27,876 bases of DNA from Tannockella sp964369175 (GCA_964369175.1 CAYJEM010000024.1:1-27876), one strand, 5' to 3'. Shown: positions 7,049 through 17,235, counted from the first letter of the stretch. The notes: generated by a model not told the origin, from the sequence alone. Numbers and translations: made by a program.

Positions 7049-7948
7049 TTATCGTAAATCTGGACCATTTAAAACGATTTCTTCACTTAATGCATTTATT
7101 CTATCAAGTAAGCGGTTAACACGCATCTCGTCATTTTTAGATTGCGAATAAACGCGCTTTAATTCTTTTAGCGAATATACACTTGTAAAAAATGTTGGTT
7201 TGTTATTTTGACTACGATACGCAAGTACCGATGAGAGTATTTCATCACGTGACCATGTGCTTACATATTCACCACCAATATCATCAATTACTAAATAATC
7301 AATGTTTTTTAACGCATTAACACTTTCATTCATTGTGGTGTCTCCAAAGCTTCCTTTTAAGTCCATCAAGAATGTTGGAAAATGTACATATCCACAAACA
7401 TGACCACGACTAGCAAGTACTCTAATTAACCAACCAAATAATGTTGATTTACCAATTCCCGGGTTTCCTTTTAAATAGAATCCTTTTTTTGATGGGTTTT
7501 CAATATAATTTGCAAGTATTTTAAGAATCTCGCGAGCATTACTATCGTTATAGTTTACCATGGTTAAATCTTTGGTTTTTGTTAGTAATAGATTATCATC
7601 GACATTCTTTAAAACAATTCTTCTAATAATCATTTGATCTTCAAAAACTTTTTCACCATATGTACATGGTTCAAGTGAAGTTTGAACCATATTATTTTGG
7701 CATGTCATTATTTTTTTCATACCTTTTGTAAGTTTACTACATTGATCCAAACCACTGCAATTATCACATTGTTGATGATCTGTATAATAATTTAAGAAAT
7801 CAACCCAAAATTCTTCAATAATTGTATCTGGTAACTGTAGTTGATGTAATACATCAATTATTGTTGGTTGTTGTTTTAAAAATTGAATACTTTGTGTTTT
7901 ATGTTGGCTAAACTCTTTTTCTTCTATTAATGAGCCTACTTTTTCCAT
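7049..7948 (-). CDS. dnaI: Primosomal helicase loader DnaI
   Basis: 299 residues (B. subtilis 311). The N-terminal part carries cysteines C61, C64 and C70 (CDNCSGLDQC) with later C83 and C95, fitting the zinc-binding helicase-interaction domain. The C-terminal half is an AAA+ ATPase: Walker A GNPGIGKST (161-169) and Walker B YLVIDDIGGE. It loads the replicative helicase onto DNA at the origin and at restarted forks, together with DnaB and DnaD. The ATG follows AGAGGAG, which itself overlaps the dnaB stop region. It is the last gene of the dnaE operon. Confidence 0.93.
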   Translation of the reverse strand: MEKVGSLIEEKEFSQHKTQSIQFLKQQPTIIDVLHQLQLPDTIIEEFWVDFLNYYTDHQQCDNCSGLDQCSKLTKGMKKIMTCQNNMVQTSLEPCTYGEKVFEDQMIIRRIVLKNVDDNLLLTKTKDLTMVNYNDSNAREILKILANYIENPSKKGFYLKGNPGIGKSTLFGWLIRVLASRGHVCGYVHFPTFLMDLKGSFGDTTMNESVNALKNIDYLVIDDIGGEYVSTWSRDEILSSVLAYRSQNNKPTFFTSVYSLKELKRVYSQSKNDEMRVNRLLDRINALSEEIVLNGPDLR

Positions 7949-7962
7949 TTTTGTTTTCTCCT

Positions 7963-9198
7963 CTAATCAAATTTTGCTAGGATAGCATCTAAATCATCAT
8001 CTGTAGTTTCATTAACAGATGTATTCTTCGCCTTTTTAGAAATGCCAGCAGTCCATTCAATACTTTCTTCTGGTAATTCATTCATTGATTTTTTGGCAAC
8101 ATCCATAGCCTCTTTTACTGTATGAATTTTATTACGCTTCCATTTACCGCCATGATATTCCATAAAGCCTCTTGAAATTGCCCCATCGCACTTCATTAAC
8201 GTGTATTCAATTAAAACATTAACAACACCAGGCTCTAATTGCAAGCTTGTAAGCATTGATTCAACAATAACTAAATCACGTTTTAAAGGTTCTCTACCAC
8301 CAAACTTATCCTTTAATAACCGATATGGTGATACACTCTCTAAATATTGGATGTGTACTTGCTCCTTGTTATCACTACTAACACTTTTTTTGGTTATTGG
8401 TTGGGTATGATATGCTTCTTTGATATTCGTTGGCATTTTTAAGTCATAATGTACTTGGCATGATTTCATAAATTCTTGATGATGTAGTTTTTGGTTTGAC
8501 ATATTTTCTTTAACTAACAATTGCATATCTAGTGGATGAATTCGATACAGTGTACCAGCTTGTTGAATTATTTGAATGTCTTCTGTTGATAAACTATCTT
8601 TTTTTATCTGGAACTGTTCAATTCCTTGGAAAAACAGTTCAATATCATACATATCTTCTACATACGATACTTGTTCAAAGATAAACGAGTCATTATGATT
8701 AAGGTCATTACTTGCTTGTAATTGAGTAATATCAAAGATATCACTAAATCTACATGTAATTTCTTTACAGTCATCTTTATTTATTTGTTCATACAAAAAT
8801 AATGACTTTGTTTTTTGATATTCTTCTTTTGGCAATCTTTTTAATAATAACTTATTTAACACAAGGTGTTGATAGAATCTTTTTGGTGACATTGGTAGAT
8901 GCAGTTGATATATATATGTAATTTGACTAGCTTGTTTTTTAAACGTATGTAATAGTCCTATTGCTTCTAACTTCATCAATGACTGTTCAATAGCAGATAG
9001 TGACATCCCAGTACACTTTGTAAGTCTTGAGTGTAATGATGGTTGTTTTAATTTACTTTCTTGTTGTAACAATAAATATAAAGATATTGCTTGATAACCA
9101 ATAATCGGTTGATAAAGTAGTTGTAAGCAACTGCTTCGAGCGCTATCTAGTGGATATGATTGTTCAACTATATATATATCACTCATCATTTTTTGCAT
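7963..9198 (-). CDS. dnaB: Replication initiation/membrane attachment protein DnaB (Gram-positive primosome)
   Basis: 411 residues. This is the Firmicute DnaB that remodels DNA with DnaD and DnaI, not the E. coli-type helicase. The N-terminal winged-helix region (about 10-110) begins with YIVEQSYPLDSAR; the C-terminal DnaD-like domain contains YRLLKDKFGGREPLKRDL and LEPGVVNVLIEYTLMKCDG, ending in a YHGGKWKRNKI stretch comparable to the YxxxIxxxW DNA-binding helix. The ATG at 9198 has AGGAG nine bases upstream. Its 5' end overlaps coaE by 20 bp and it is 14 bp from dnaI; coaE–dnaB–dnaI is the usual order in Firmicutes. Confidence 0.9.
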   Translation of the reverse strand: MQKMMSDIYIVEQSYPLDSARSSCLQLLYQPIIGYQAISLYLLLQQESKLKQPSLHSRLTKCTGMSLSAIEQSLMKLEAIGLLHTFKKQASQITYIYQLHLPMSPKRFYQHLVLNKLLLKRLPKEEYQKTKSLFLYEQINKDDCKEITCRFSDIFDITQLQASNDLNHNDSFIFEQVSYVEDMYDIELFFQGIEQFQIKKDSLSTEDIQIIQQAGTLYRIHPLDMQLLVKENMSNQKLHHQEFMKSCQVHYDLKMPTNIKEAYHTQPITKKSVSSDNKEQVHIQYLESVSPYRLLKDKFGGREPLKRDLVIVESMLTSLQLEPGVVNVLIEYTLMKCDGAISRGFMEYHGGKWKRNKIHTVKEAMDVAKKSMNELPEESIEWTAGISKKAKNTSVNETTDDDLDAILAKFD

Positions 9199-9769
9199 GA
9201 CTTAATTCTCCTAACATATTTTCTATTTGAGCATACAAATGCTCCTTCGTATCATTTATTAATACATAATTTGCTAAAGATTTCTTTTTTTCAATATCTA
9301 TTTGATTTGATATCTTTCTTTTAGCATATTCTTGATTAATACAATCTCGAATTTGTAATCTTTTTAATTGTGTTTCTGAATCAATATATACAACAATTAT
9401 TTTATCACATAAATATTCTAATTTGGATTCAAACAATAATGGTATATCATAAAAAATAATATTTTGATCAGATAATTTTGTTTCTTTGTTAATGGTATCA
9501 ATTACGATTGGATGGATTATTCTTTCTAATGAGGATTTAGCTTGTTTGTTATTGAAAATTAGTTTTGCTAGCTCTTGACGATTAATATTACCGTTAATAA
9601 CAACGCTTGGGAACTGCTTTTTCACTTGATTAATACAATTAGTATTAATAGTTAATACATCTTTTGATATTTTATCACAATCAATAACTGTATAACCTTT
9701 ATCTATTAAATAACTTGTCACGGTACTTTTTCCAGTAGCAATACTTCCAGTGATTCCAACTCTAATCAT
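9179..9769 (-). CDS. coaE: Dephospho-CoA kinase
   Basis: 196 residues. It performs the last step of CoA synthesis, phosphorylating the 3'-OH of dephospho-CoA. The P-loop GITGSIATGKST is at residues 5-16, followed by the IDCDKIS segment (29-35) and the lid/CoA region IIFYDIPLLFESKLEYLCD and VYIDSETQLKRLQIRD. The ATG overlaps the last codons of the oxidoreductase gene by 8 bp; its ribosome binding site (AAGGA) is unusually far upstream, so translation is probably coupled to that gene. It is followed by dnaB as in Bacillus. Confidence 0.93.
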   Translation of the reverse strand: MIRVGITGSIATGKSTVTSYLIDKGYTVIDCDKISKDVLTINTNCINQVKKQFPSVVINGNINRQELAKLIFNNKQAKSSLERIIHPIVIDTINKETKLSDQNIIFYDIPLLFESKLEYLCDKIIVVYIDSETQLKRLQIRDCINQEYAKRKISNQIDIEKKKSLANYVLINDTKEHLYAQIENMLGELSHAKNDE

Positions 9770-10715
9770 TATTTTTATTTATATAATCCTTACAGCGTTG
9801 TAACATATCCACCATCAAAATAGAATCATTGTGAGTAATTTTATTACTTTCTATTTTACCTTTTAAAATGCATCTACAAACTTCTTCAATTTGACTATAG
9901 AAGTCATCAATTTCATAATCTTTAACAACTGTTGTTCCATCATCCAATACAATTGTAGTTGGTCGATGCAATGGTGAAATTTTTATACTTCCTTTTGTGC
10001 CACTAATTAATGCAAAATTTTCAGTACTTGTGTCAAAAGCAGTTTCTAATATACCGATTTGTCCATTTTCATAAGCAAACTCAACATTACAATAAATATC
10101 AATGTCATCAGTATATAGACGATATTTTAAATCTTTTATTGAGTAGTCTCCATCTAAAAATGTTGTTAAATAAGCTGTATTATATACTCCTATATCATAC
10201 AATGCACCACCTTGTTTTGGTTGGTAATGATATTTTCCTTCAACATATGGCGATATGTTACAAAATGATGTAGTTACCTTTTGTATATCACCAATTTTTC
10301 CATCTTCAATTATTTCTTTTGCATACTCAAATGCTGGAACACATTTTGATTTCATTGCTTCCATGAAAAATGTATTATATTTATTCGATAATTCTTTGAT
10401 GTATTCCATTTGTCCTTTATCTAACACTGCTGGTTTTTCTACAAGAACGGCTTTTCTAGCTTTTAATGCTTTTACAATCCACTCATAGTGATTTAAATGA
10501 GGCACAGCTATATATACTGCATCAATATCTTTATTATCAATAATTTCTTGAAAACTTCCATAAGCAATATTACAAGGATATTTATTAGAAAACGCTTGTG
10601 CTTTTTCTAATGTTCTACATGCCACTGCTTCAAGTGTTGAATCTTTTTGATGAGCTAAAGCACTTGCAAATCTTTGTGCGATATTTCCGGCCCCAATAAT
10701 TCCCCATTTAATCAT
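9762..10715 (-). CDS. Gfo/Idh/MocA-family NAD(P)-dependent oxidoreductase
   Basis: 317 residues from the ATG at 10713-10715. I prefer this to the longer frame starting at 10736 because AAAGGAG lies nine bases upstream and because the protein then begins directly with the Rossmann fold, MIKWGIIGAGNIAQRF. Other family marks are AVPHLNHYEWIVKALK, EKPAVL (93-98) and QGGALYDIGVYNTAYL. The family oxidises or reduces sugars, inositols and dihydrodiols with NAD(P); the substrate cannot be told here. Its start overlaps the mutM stop (TAATG). It sits inside the replication/repair operon between mutM and coaE, an unusual place for it. Confidence 0.85.
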   Translation of the reverse strand: MIKWGIIGAGNIAQRFASALAHQKDSTLEAVACRTLEKAQAFSNKYPCNIAYGSFQEIIDNKDIDAVYIAVPHLNHYEWIVKALKARKAVLVEKPAVLDKGQMEYIKELSNKYNTFFMEAMKSKCVPAFEYAKEIIEDGKIGDIQKVTTSFCNISPYVEGKYHYQPKQGGALYDIGVYNTAYLTTFLDGDYSIKDLKYRLYTDDIDIYCNVEFAYENGQIGILETAFDTSTENFALISGTKGSIKISPLHRPTTIVLDDGTTVVKDYEIDDFYSQIEEVCRCILKGKIESNKITHNDSILMVDMLQRCKDYINKNND

Positions 10716-11527
10716 TATCTCGTTCTCCTTTGACATTTTTTACAATAATATGTTCCTCTTTGATTGAGCATTTCTTTTGTTATTTTATTATTGCACTCTT
10801 TACAATCAACTTGTCCATGAACTGCTAACTGCACTTGAAATAACCCATGTATTCCATTAGAGTCAAAGGAATGAATTGTTGTTCCTCCTTGTTCAATAGA
10901 CTTATTTAAAACATCACTACTAACTTCAATTAACTCTTTAACTCTTTTTTTACTAAGTCGATTTGCAGGTGTATGTGGTTTTAGTTTCATAAAATAACAT
11001 ATTTCATTAGCATAAATATTTCCAATACCTGCCATTATACTTTGATCTAATAAGACTGTTTTAATTGGCTTATTACTTCTTTGTAGCCTTTCATATACAG
11101 TATCTACATCTGCATTAAATGGTTCACTACCTAGTTTATTTAATGGTGAATCTTTTCGATACGTATATTTATCGACAAGTTGCATTCGACCAAATTTACG
11201 TGTGTCATGATAACATAATTTTTTACCATTATCTAAATAAAATACTATATGATCATGTTTTGTAATCGTTTCTAAATTATCTTTTATGTTAAATTTACCT
11301 TCCATTCGTAAATGACTAATAAATGCAACATCATCAAGAATAAAGATCAAATACTTTCCAACTCGATCAATATCAATAATTGTTTTATTAGTAACTGCAT
11401 CAATAAATTCTTGCATATCACCATCAATAACTTTTGAATAATGAACATCCATATTTTCAATCTTTTGACCAATAATGAAATTTTTAAGAGTTCTAACTAC
11501 TGTTTCTACTTCTGGTAATTCGGGCAT
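10715..11527 (-). CDS. mutM: Formamidopyrimidine-DNA glycosylase
   Basis: 270 residues, full length. MutM (Fpg) removes 8-oxoguanine and ring-opened purines and cleaves the abasic site. The N-terminus MPELPEVETV gives the catalytic Pro2 and Glu3; SHLRMEGKF holds the conserved lysine; IMAGIGNIYANEICY is the H2TH region; and the C-terminal zinc finger has four cysteines (CKEC ... CKKC) with the closing QRRTR. The ATG follows AGGAGAAACAAA. It lies 10 bp after polA, the usual polA–mutM pair. Confidence 0.97.
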   Translation of the reverse strand: MPELPEVETVVRTLKNFIIGQKIENMDVHYSKVIDGDMQEFIDAVTNKTIIDIDRVGKYLIFILDDVAFISHLRMEGKFNIKDNLETITKHDHIVFYLDNGKKLCYHDTRKFGRMQLVDKYTYRKDSPLNKLGSEPFNADVDTVYERLQRSNKPIKTVLLDQSIMAGIGNIYANEICYFMKLKPHTPANRLSKKRVKELIEVSSDVLNKSIEQGGTTIHSFDSNGIHGLFQVQLAVHGQVDCKECNNKITKEMLNQRGTYYCKKCQRRTR

Positions 11528-11537
11528 TTTGTTTCTC

Positions 11538-14147
11538 CTATTTTAATTCGTACCAATTACGGGCATAACTTCCATCAACTTGTAATTCTACTTTCATCGA
11601 AAATGCTTCTTTCATTCCTGTTTCTACAATTCCCATTACTTGTTGTAATTCTTCTTTTACAACATCGAAGATAAGCTCATCGTGCACTTGTAAAATCATT
11701 TTAGATTGGACATGATGTTCTTTCATTAATGCATCTACTTTAATCATTGCTAGCTTCATAATGTCAGCAGCTGACCCTTGAATTGGTGAATTCATCGCTA
11801 AGCGTTTTCCAAATTCTTGACGCATAAAATTCTTTTCATTAATTTCTGGGATATATCTTTTTCTTTTTAAAACAGTTGTTACAAAGCCATCTTTTTTACA
11901 AGTAGCTATACTTTCATCCATATATTTTTTTATTTCTGGATACATTGCAAAATACATCGTAATAAATTCTTTTGCTTCACTAACACTTATTCCAACTTGC
12001 TGTGATAATCCAAAATCAGACATTCCATAAATAATTCCAAAGTTAATAGCCTTAGCTCGTCTACGCATATCACTAGTAACTTCATCTAATGATACATCAA
12101 ACATTTGACTTGCAGTAAAGCTATGAATATCCTTATCCTCATTAAAGGCAGTAATTAGTGACGTAGCATTAGCTAAATGCGCTAAAACACGTAATTCTAT
12201 TTGTGAGTAGTCAAAAGTCACAAGATAATCATTGCTTGGAATAAATGCTTTACGTATCAATTTTCCTTCTGGTGATTTAACAGGAATGTTTTGAAGGTTT
12301 GGTTCAATTGATGATAGTCTTCCTGTCTGAGTTAACGCTTGATTATAAATTGTATGTATTTTACTATCGAGTAGTACTTGTTCTTGTAATCCAACAACAT
12401 ATGTTGAATATAGTTTTGAGAGCATACGATATTCCATAATCTCATTAATAATTGGATGGACTCCTTCTAGCTTTTGAAGAATATCAACAGCTGTTGAATA
12501 TCCAGTTTTGGTTTTCTTTGCATGAGGCAATTGTAAGTCTTCGAACAATACTTCTCCAAGTTGTTTTGGTGACCCTACATTGAACTCTCTACCAGCATGA
12601 TTATGTATTGATTTTTCCAATTCAACAATCTTTTGATTATATGTTTCTTGTAATTGTTTTAAAAACGGAACATCCAAAGCAACCCCATTATATTCCATAT
12701 CAGCAAGAATACTTATTAATGGAAATTCTACTTCTTGGTATAATTCATATTGTTCTTTTTCTTTTAATAGCTCAATGGCTTTATCTTTTAATAAGTAAAT
12801 TGCTTTTGCTTGATGTACTAGATGGTTTGCGATAGCCGCTTCTTCTGGTATTTTTTTCTTTGCACCTTTACCATATACTTCTTCATCATATTGAACATCA
12901 TAGTATTGATAATATTCACAAACACTCTTTAGCTCACTTTGAAGACTTGGTGATAAAATATACGATGCAAGTTGTAAATCAAAAGCATATCCTTGAATAT
13001 CAATGTTATTCCAACGACTAGAAATTAATGATGCTTTGTTATTAAACCCATATTTTTCAATTGATTCATCATTACAAAAGGCTTTGAAGTTTTCATCCTC
13101 AATTGCATCTTCGATAGCAATATAAATAGCTTGTGTATCATTATAGATACCAAAACCAAGAATAGGCGACTTGTGGTAATTACTATCAAACAAACCAACA
13201 ACTAGTGCACTAGATTTAGTTACTAGAGGTAATGATTTTACCATTTGGATATCAATAGTTGGGGTGTTGACTACTTCTTTTTGCATTGACATTCTTTTTA
13301 ATAGAGACTGCATATCATATCGACGATAATAGTTTGCTAAGGTTTCATAGTCATATCCTGTGTATACAAAGTCCTCTAATGTTAATTCTAAAGGAACATC
13401 TACTTTTATGGTAGCAAGTTGTTTTGAAAGAATTCCTTGTTCCATGTTATCACGGATTTTTTCACCCATTTTTCCTTTTATTTGATCAGCATGTTGACTT
13501 AATTCTTCTACTGTTTGATACTGTGCTAATAGTTTTAATGCCGTTTTTTCACCAACCCCTGGGATACCTGGAATATTATCAGAAGCATCACCCATTAATC
13601 CTAGTAAGTCACGCATTTGATCAGGTTGCATTTGATACATATCATAAAATACTTCAGGTGTAAGAATATCATACTGCTTTGTTTTGGTATTTTTTTTCAT
13701 AATTGATACATTTGTATCAATTAGTTGCATCATATCTTTATCATTTGTGATAATTGATACTTTGTATCCTTGTTGCTTGGCAGTTGTAGCAATAGTACCA
13801 ATAATGTCATCTCCTTCATACCCTGATAATTCATAGTGTGTTATTCCTCTAGCTTCTAGATATTCTTTAACCATTGGAAATTGACATAACAGTTCTTCTG
13901 GAGCCTTTTTACGATGTCCTTTATACTGTTCAAGCATATCACTACGGAATGTTTTTCCTTTGGCATCAAAAGCTACCATAATGTGTTTTGGATTTTGTTT
14001 CATAATCATCTCTAACATATTAGCAAATCCATATACTGCATTCGTTGGTACACCATCACGATTTTCCATAAGGTTCCCCATTGCAGCAGTTCCATAATAA
14101 GCACTAAATAGCCAATAACTTCCATCTATTAAAATAATTTCTTCCAT
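11538..14147 (-). CDS. polA: DNA polymerase I
   Basis: 869 residues from the ATG at 14145-14147. The ATG nine bases earlier (14154-14156) is immediately next to AAGG, too close to be used, while the chosen one has AAAGG at nine bases and gives the usual MEEIILIDGSYWLF start. Domains: 5'-nuclease (about 1-285; VAFDAKGKTFR, GYEGDDIIGT, GDASDNIPGIPGVG), a degenerate 3'-5' exonuclease domain (about 290-460) without the DxE motif, and the polymerase (motif A DYSQIELRVLAHLA, motif B RRRAKAINFGIIYG, motif C VHDEL near 821-825). It fills Okazaki and repair gaps and removes RNA primers. It follows dnaE by 12 bp. Confidence 0.96.
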   Translation of the reverse strand: MEEIILIDGSYWLFSAYYGTAAMGNLMENRDGVPTNAVYGFANMLEMIMKQNPKHIMVAFDAKGKTFRSDMLEQYKGHRKKAPEELLCQFPMVKEYLEARGITHYELSGYEGDDIIGTIATTAKQQGYKVSIITNDKDMMQLIDTNVSIMKKNTKTKQYDILTPEVFYDMYQMQPDQMRDLLGLMGDASDNIPGIPGVGEKTALKLLAQYQTVEELSQHADQIKGKMGEKIRDNMEQGILSKQLATIKVDVPLELTLEDFVYTGYDYETLANYYRRYDMQSLLKRMSMQKEVVNTPTIDIQMVKSLPLVTKSSALVVGLFDSNYHKSPILGFGIYNDTQAIYIAIEDAIEDENFKAFCNDESIEKYGFNNKASLISSRWNNIDIQGYAFDLQLASYILSPSLQSELKSVCEYYQYYDVQYDEEVYGKGAKKKIPEEAAIANHLVHQAKAIYLLKDKAIELLKEKEQYELYQEVEFPLISILADMEYNGVALDVPFLKQLQETYNQKIVELEKSIHNHAGREFNVGSPKQLGEVLFEDLQLPHAKKTKTGYSTAVDILQKLEGVHPIINEIMEYRMLSKLYSTYVVGLQEQVLLDSKIHTIYNQALTQTGRLSSIEPNLQNIPVKSPEGKLIRKAFIPSNDYLVTFDYSQIELRVLAHLANATSLITAFNEDKDIHSFTASQMFDVSLDEVTSDMRRRAKAINFGIIYGMSDFGLSQQVGISVSEAKEFITMYFAMYPEIKKYMDESIATCKKDGFVTTVLKRKRYIPEINEKNFMRQEFGKRLAMNSPIQGSAADIMKLAMIKVDALMKEHHVQSKMILQVHDELIFDVVKEELQQVMGIVETGMKEAFSMKVELQVDGSYARNWYELK

Positions 14148-14159
14148 ATCTTCCATCCT

Positions 14160-17100
14160 TTATGTAAGTACTTTTGCATTTTCAACAATAATACTTAATT
14201 TCTCTTTTTTATCTACTTTTACTCTAAATAGACAAATATTCCCTCTATGCATTGCTTCTTTTACTTGCTTATAAGTATTAGAGAAGACAACACCATCTAT
14301 TTGACCACTTTCGTCATAACCTTCGATAAAGCACATATCATTCCCTTTTTTATCAACAATATGCTTAACTCTTTGAAGACATATTACGACATCTATTTTT
14401 TTATTAATGTGCTGTTCTAGTTCTACAATTGGTATTGTATTTACTTGTATTTTTTCTTTAACAATTGTTAAGGGATGCATCGTCAAATAAATACCTAGTA
14501 CTGATTTTTCATTTTCTAATTTTTGAATTGTTTTATCAGATACCATAGTCAAAATTGGTGGTTCACTGATCCCTAATTTCCTTAGTTCACTATATTCGTG
14601 TATTTTATCAATATTTGCTTTAATTGTTTCTCGAGAATAACTAAATTCATCAAATGCGCCAGCATCAATTAAACTTGTTAACATCAATGAATTTAACTTT
14701 GTTGATTCCATTCTCATAAAAAAATCAAAGATTGATGTAAAAATACCTTTTTTGCGTTCTCTATCAATTGCTAGATATCCAGCATGTCCGACATTTTTTA
14801 TTGCCAACAGTGAATAACGAATGCTTCCTTCTTCGATTGAAAAATAATCTTTCGACTGATTAATTGATGGCGGTAATATCTCCACATGGTATTTTTTACA
14901 TTCTTGAATACATTTTGCCTTAGCATATGCGCTACCCTGTTCATTTGTTAGAATCGCACTAAAAAATGCGAGAGGATAATTTGCTTTTAAATAAGCTAAT
15001 TGATAAGCAATATACCCATAAGCTACTGAATGAGATTTATTAAACCCATAGTTTGCGAATTTTTCAATTAAGGCATAGATAGATTCAACTTTATCTAATG
15101 GATAACCATTAGATACTCCACCTTGAATAAATTCTTCTTTTAAAGTATTCATTAAAGTTGTTGCTTTTTTAGACATTGCTTTACGCAAAATATCTGCTTT
15201 TGCCAAACTAAATCCAGCAATTCTAGTAGCTACTTGCATAATTTGTTCTTGGTAAATTAATATACCATATGTAGATTTACAAATGTCTTTAATATCATCA
15301 AGGGGATATTCAACCTTTTCAATCTTATGTTTACGACGGATGTATGTTGGTATATTCTCCATTGGTCCTGGACGAAACAATGCAATTGCAGCAATAATAT
15401 CATCTAATGAATCGCATTTCATTTTTTGTAATAATGACCTCATTCCTGGTGATTCCAATTGAAATATCCCAAATGTATCGCCACTTGAAATAATTTTATA
15501 ACTCAACTTATCATCTAATGGAATCTTGGTAATATCTAATTTTGTATTTGTATATTGTTCCACAATATTAATAATAGTATGAATTATTGTAAGATTTTTA
15601 AGTCCTAAAAAATCCATCTTTAATAAACCAATATCCTCTATGTAGTCTTTTGTATATTGCGTAACAACAGTATTTGTAGGTCCATGAATAATTGGAACAA
15701 CAGCTGATAATGGCTCTTTTGAAAGGACAATTCCAGCAGCATGAGTTGAAGTGTTTCGCGGTAACTTTTCAACAATTGTTAATGATCTAAAAATCTTTTT
15801 AAATCCAGCTTCCCGATTAACCATTGACTGGAATGCATGAGAGGTTTGATACATTTCATAAATTGATTTTGATTCTTTTGGATTTGTGGGCATTAGTTTT
15901 GATAACATATCTATTTTTACAGGTGAAATCCCCATTACCTTTGATAAATCTCGTATTGTATTTTTAGGACCATACGTAGAAAATGTAACTATTTGAGCAA
16001 CATATTCTTGACCATATTTTTTAATCACATAGTTTACAACTTCATCGCGTCTAGTATCTTCAAAATCGATATCAATATCAGGCATACTAACTCTTTCTTC
16101 ATTCAAAAACCTTTCAAACAGTAAATCATATTGTAATGGATCGATATCTGTTATACCTAGAACATAACTAACTAAACTACCTGCTGCAGATCCCCTACCT
16201 GGTCCTACAATAATTTTATTTTTCTTAGCGAAGCGTACATAATCAAATACAATTAGAAAATAATCTTCAAACCCCATCTTTACAATAACTGATAGTTCTT
16301 TTTGAAGTCTTTCAATATCAATATTATCTACATGTCCATTTCTTCTTTTCTTTAATCCTGCGACACATAATTGTTGTAAATATGAAGATGAAGGTATTGT
16401 ATTAGGTGTAGGATATTTTGGCAAATTCATTGGTTTTACTTCAATACTAACATTACACAATGATGCTATATAATTAGTATTATCAATATATTCTTTTTTA
16501 AATAATTCTTCCATCTCAAAATGATTCTTTAAATACTTTTGATTTGTTTTTACTTCATGAAATAAATCTAATGTTTGATTTCTTTTACTAGCTTTTAGTA
16601 AATCAAGTGTTAAAGCGTCTTCAAGATATAAATAACGAACTTCATTACTACAACATATTGGAACATTAAGCAATGTAGCAACAGCAATCAACTTTTCATT
16701 AATTCTTTTTTGCAAAGCAATATTATGATCTTGAATACATATATAAAATTGTTTACCAAACAATTTTTGAAATCTTTTTATATACTGTATGGCTTGATCA
16801 TCCATTTCTTTTAGTAATAAACGTTCAATAATACTATTACTACCACTTGAGATATAAAATAAATGGTCTTTATATTGTTCTAATGACTCAAGATTAATTG
16901 ACCTTTCTTCATTGGTATTTATATGACTGCTAATTGTAACTAATGCATCATAGCCAACATTATCTTTAGCAAGTATTACTAAAGGATAAATCTCGCCATC
17001 AATAGAAACACTTGTTTCCATACCAAATATTGGTTTGATATTATATCGTTTACAAAACTTATTAAATTCCAAGGCCCCAAACATTGTATTTTTATCTGTT

Positions 17101-17210
17101 AATGCTAGGATATCCATTTTTAGTTGACTAGCTTGTTTACATAAATCTTCAATTAATATCGTACTATCTTGAAAATTATAACTACTGTATACTTGTAAAT
17201 GACTAAACAC
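14160..17210 (-). CDS. dnaE: DNA polymerase III alpha subunit, DnaE type
   Basis: 1016 residues from the GTG at 17208-17210; the TTG one codon upstream is only a base from GAGGTGG, so GTG fits better and gives MFSHLQVYSSY. Order: N-terminal PHP domain (about 1-260) with degenerate metal sites, palm with GPGRGSAAGSLVSY (337-350) and catalytic aspartates in MPDIDIDFED (377-386), a third acidic site in LLKMDFLGLKNLT, fingers with FRPGPMENIPTYI and FNKSHSVAYGYIAYQ, tandem HhH, and a C-terminal OB fold. In Firmicutes DnaE extends RNA primers before PolC takes over. It heads a seven-gene operon through dnaI. Confidence 0.96.
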   Translation of the reverse strand: MFSHLQVYSSYNFQDSTILIEDLCKQASQLKMDILALTDKNTMFGALEFNKFCKRYNIKPIFGMETSVSIDGEIYPLVILAKDNVGYDALVTISSHINTNEERSINLESLEQYKDHLFYISSGSNSIIERLLLKEMDDQAIQYIKRFQKLFGKQFYICIQDHNIALQKRINEKLIAVATLLNVPICCSNEVRYLYLEDALTLDLLKASKRNQTLDLFHEVKTNQKYLKNHFEMEELFKKEYIDNTNYIASLCNVSIEVKPMNLPKYPTPNTIPSSSYLQQLCVAGLKKRRNGHVDNIDIERLQKELSVIVKMGFEDYFLIVFDYVRFAKKNKIIVGPGRGSAAGSLVSYVLGITDIDPLQYDLLFERFLNEERVSMPDIDIDFEDTRRDEVVNYVIKKYGQEYVAQIVTFSTYGPKNTIRDLSKVMGISPVKIDMLSKLMPTNPKESKSIYEMYQTSHAFQSMVNREAGFKKIFRSLTIVEKLPRNTSTHAAGIVLSKEPLSAVVPIIHGPTNTVVTQYTKDYIEDIGLLKMDFLGLKNLTIIHTIINIVEQYTNTKLDITKIPLDDKLSYKIISSGDTFGIFQLESPGMRSLLQKMKCDSLDDIIAAIALFRPGPMENIPTYIRRKHKIEKVEYPLDDIKDICKSTYGILIYQEQIMQVATRIAGFSLAKADILRKAMSKKATTLMNTLKEEFIQGGVSNGYPLDKVESIYALIEKFANYGFNKSHSVAYGYIAYQLAYLKANYPLAFFSAILTNEQGSAYAKAKCIQECKKYHVEILPPSINQSKDYFSIEEGSIRYSLLAIKNVGHAGYLAIDRERKKGIFTSIFDFFMRMESTKLNSLMLTSLIDAGAFDEFSYSRETIKANIDKIHEYSELRKLGISEPPILTMVSDKTIQKLENEKSVLGIYLTMHPLTIVKEKIQVNTIPIVELEQHINKKIDVVICLQRVKHIVDKKGNDMCFIEGYDESGQIDGVVFSNTYKQVKEAMHRGNICLFRVKVDKKEKLSIIVENAKVLT

Positions 17211-17235
17211 CAAACCACCTCTTTTCTATCTCCTT

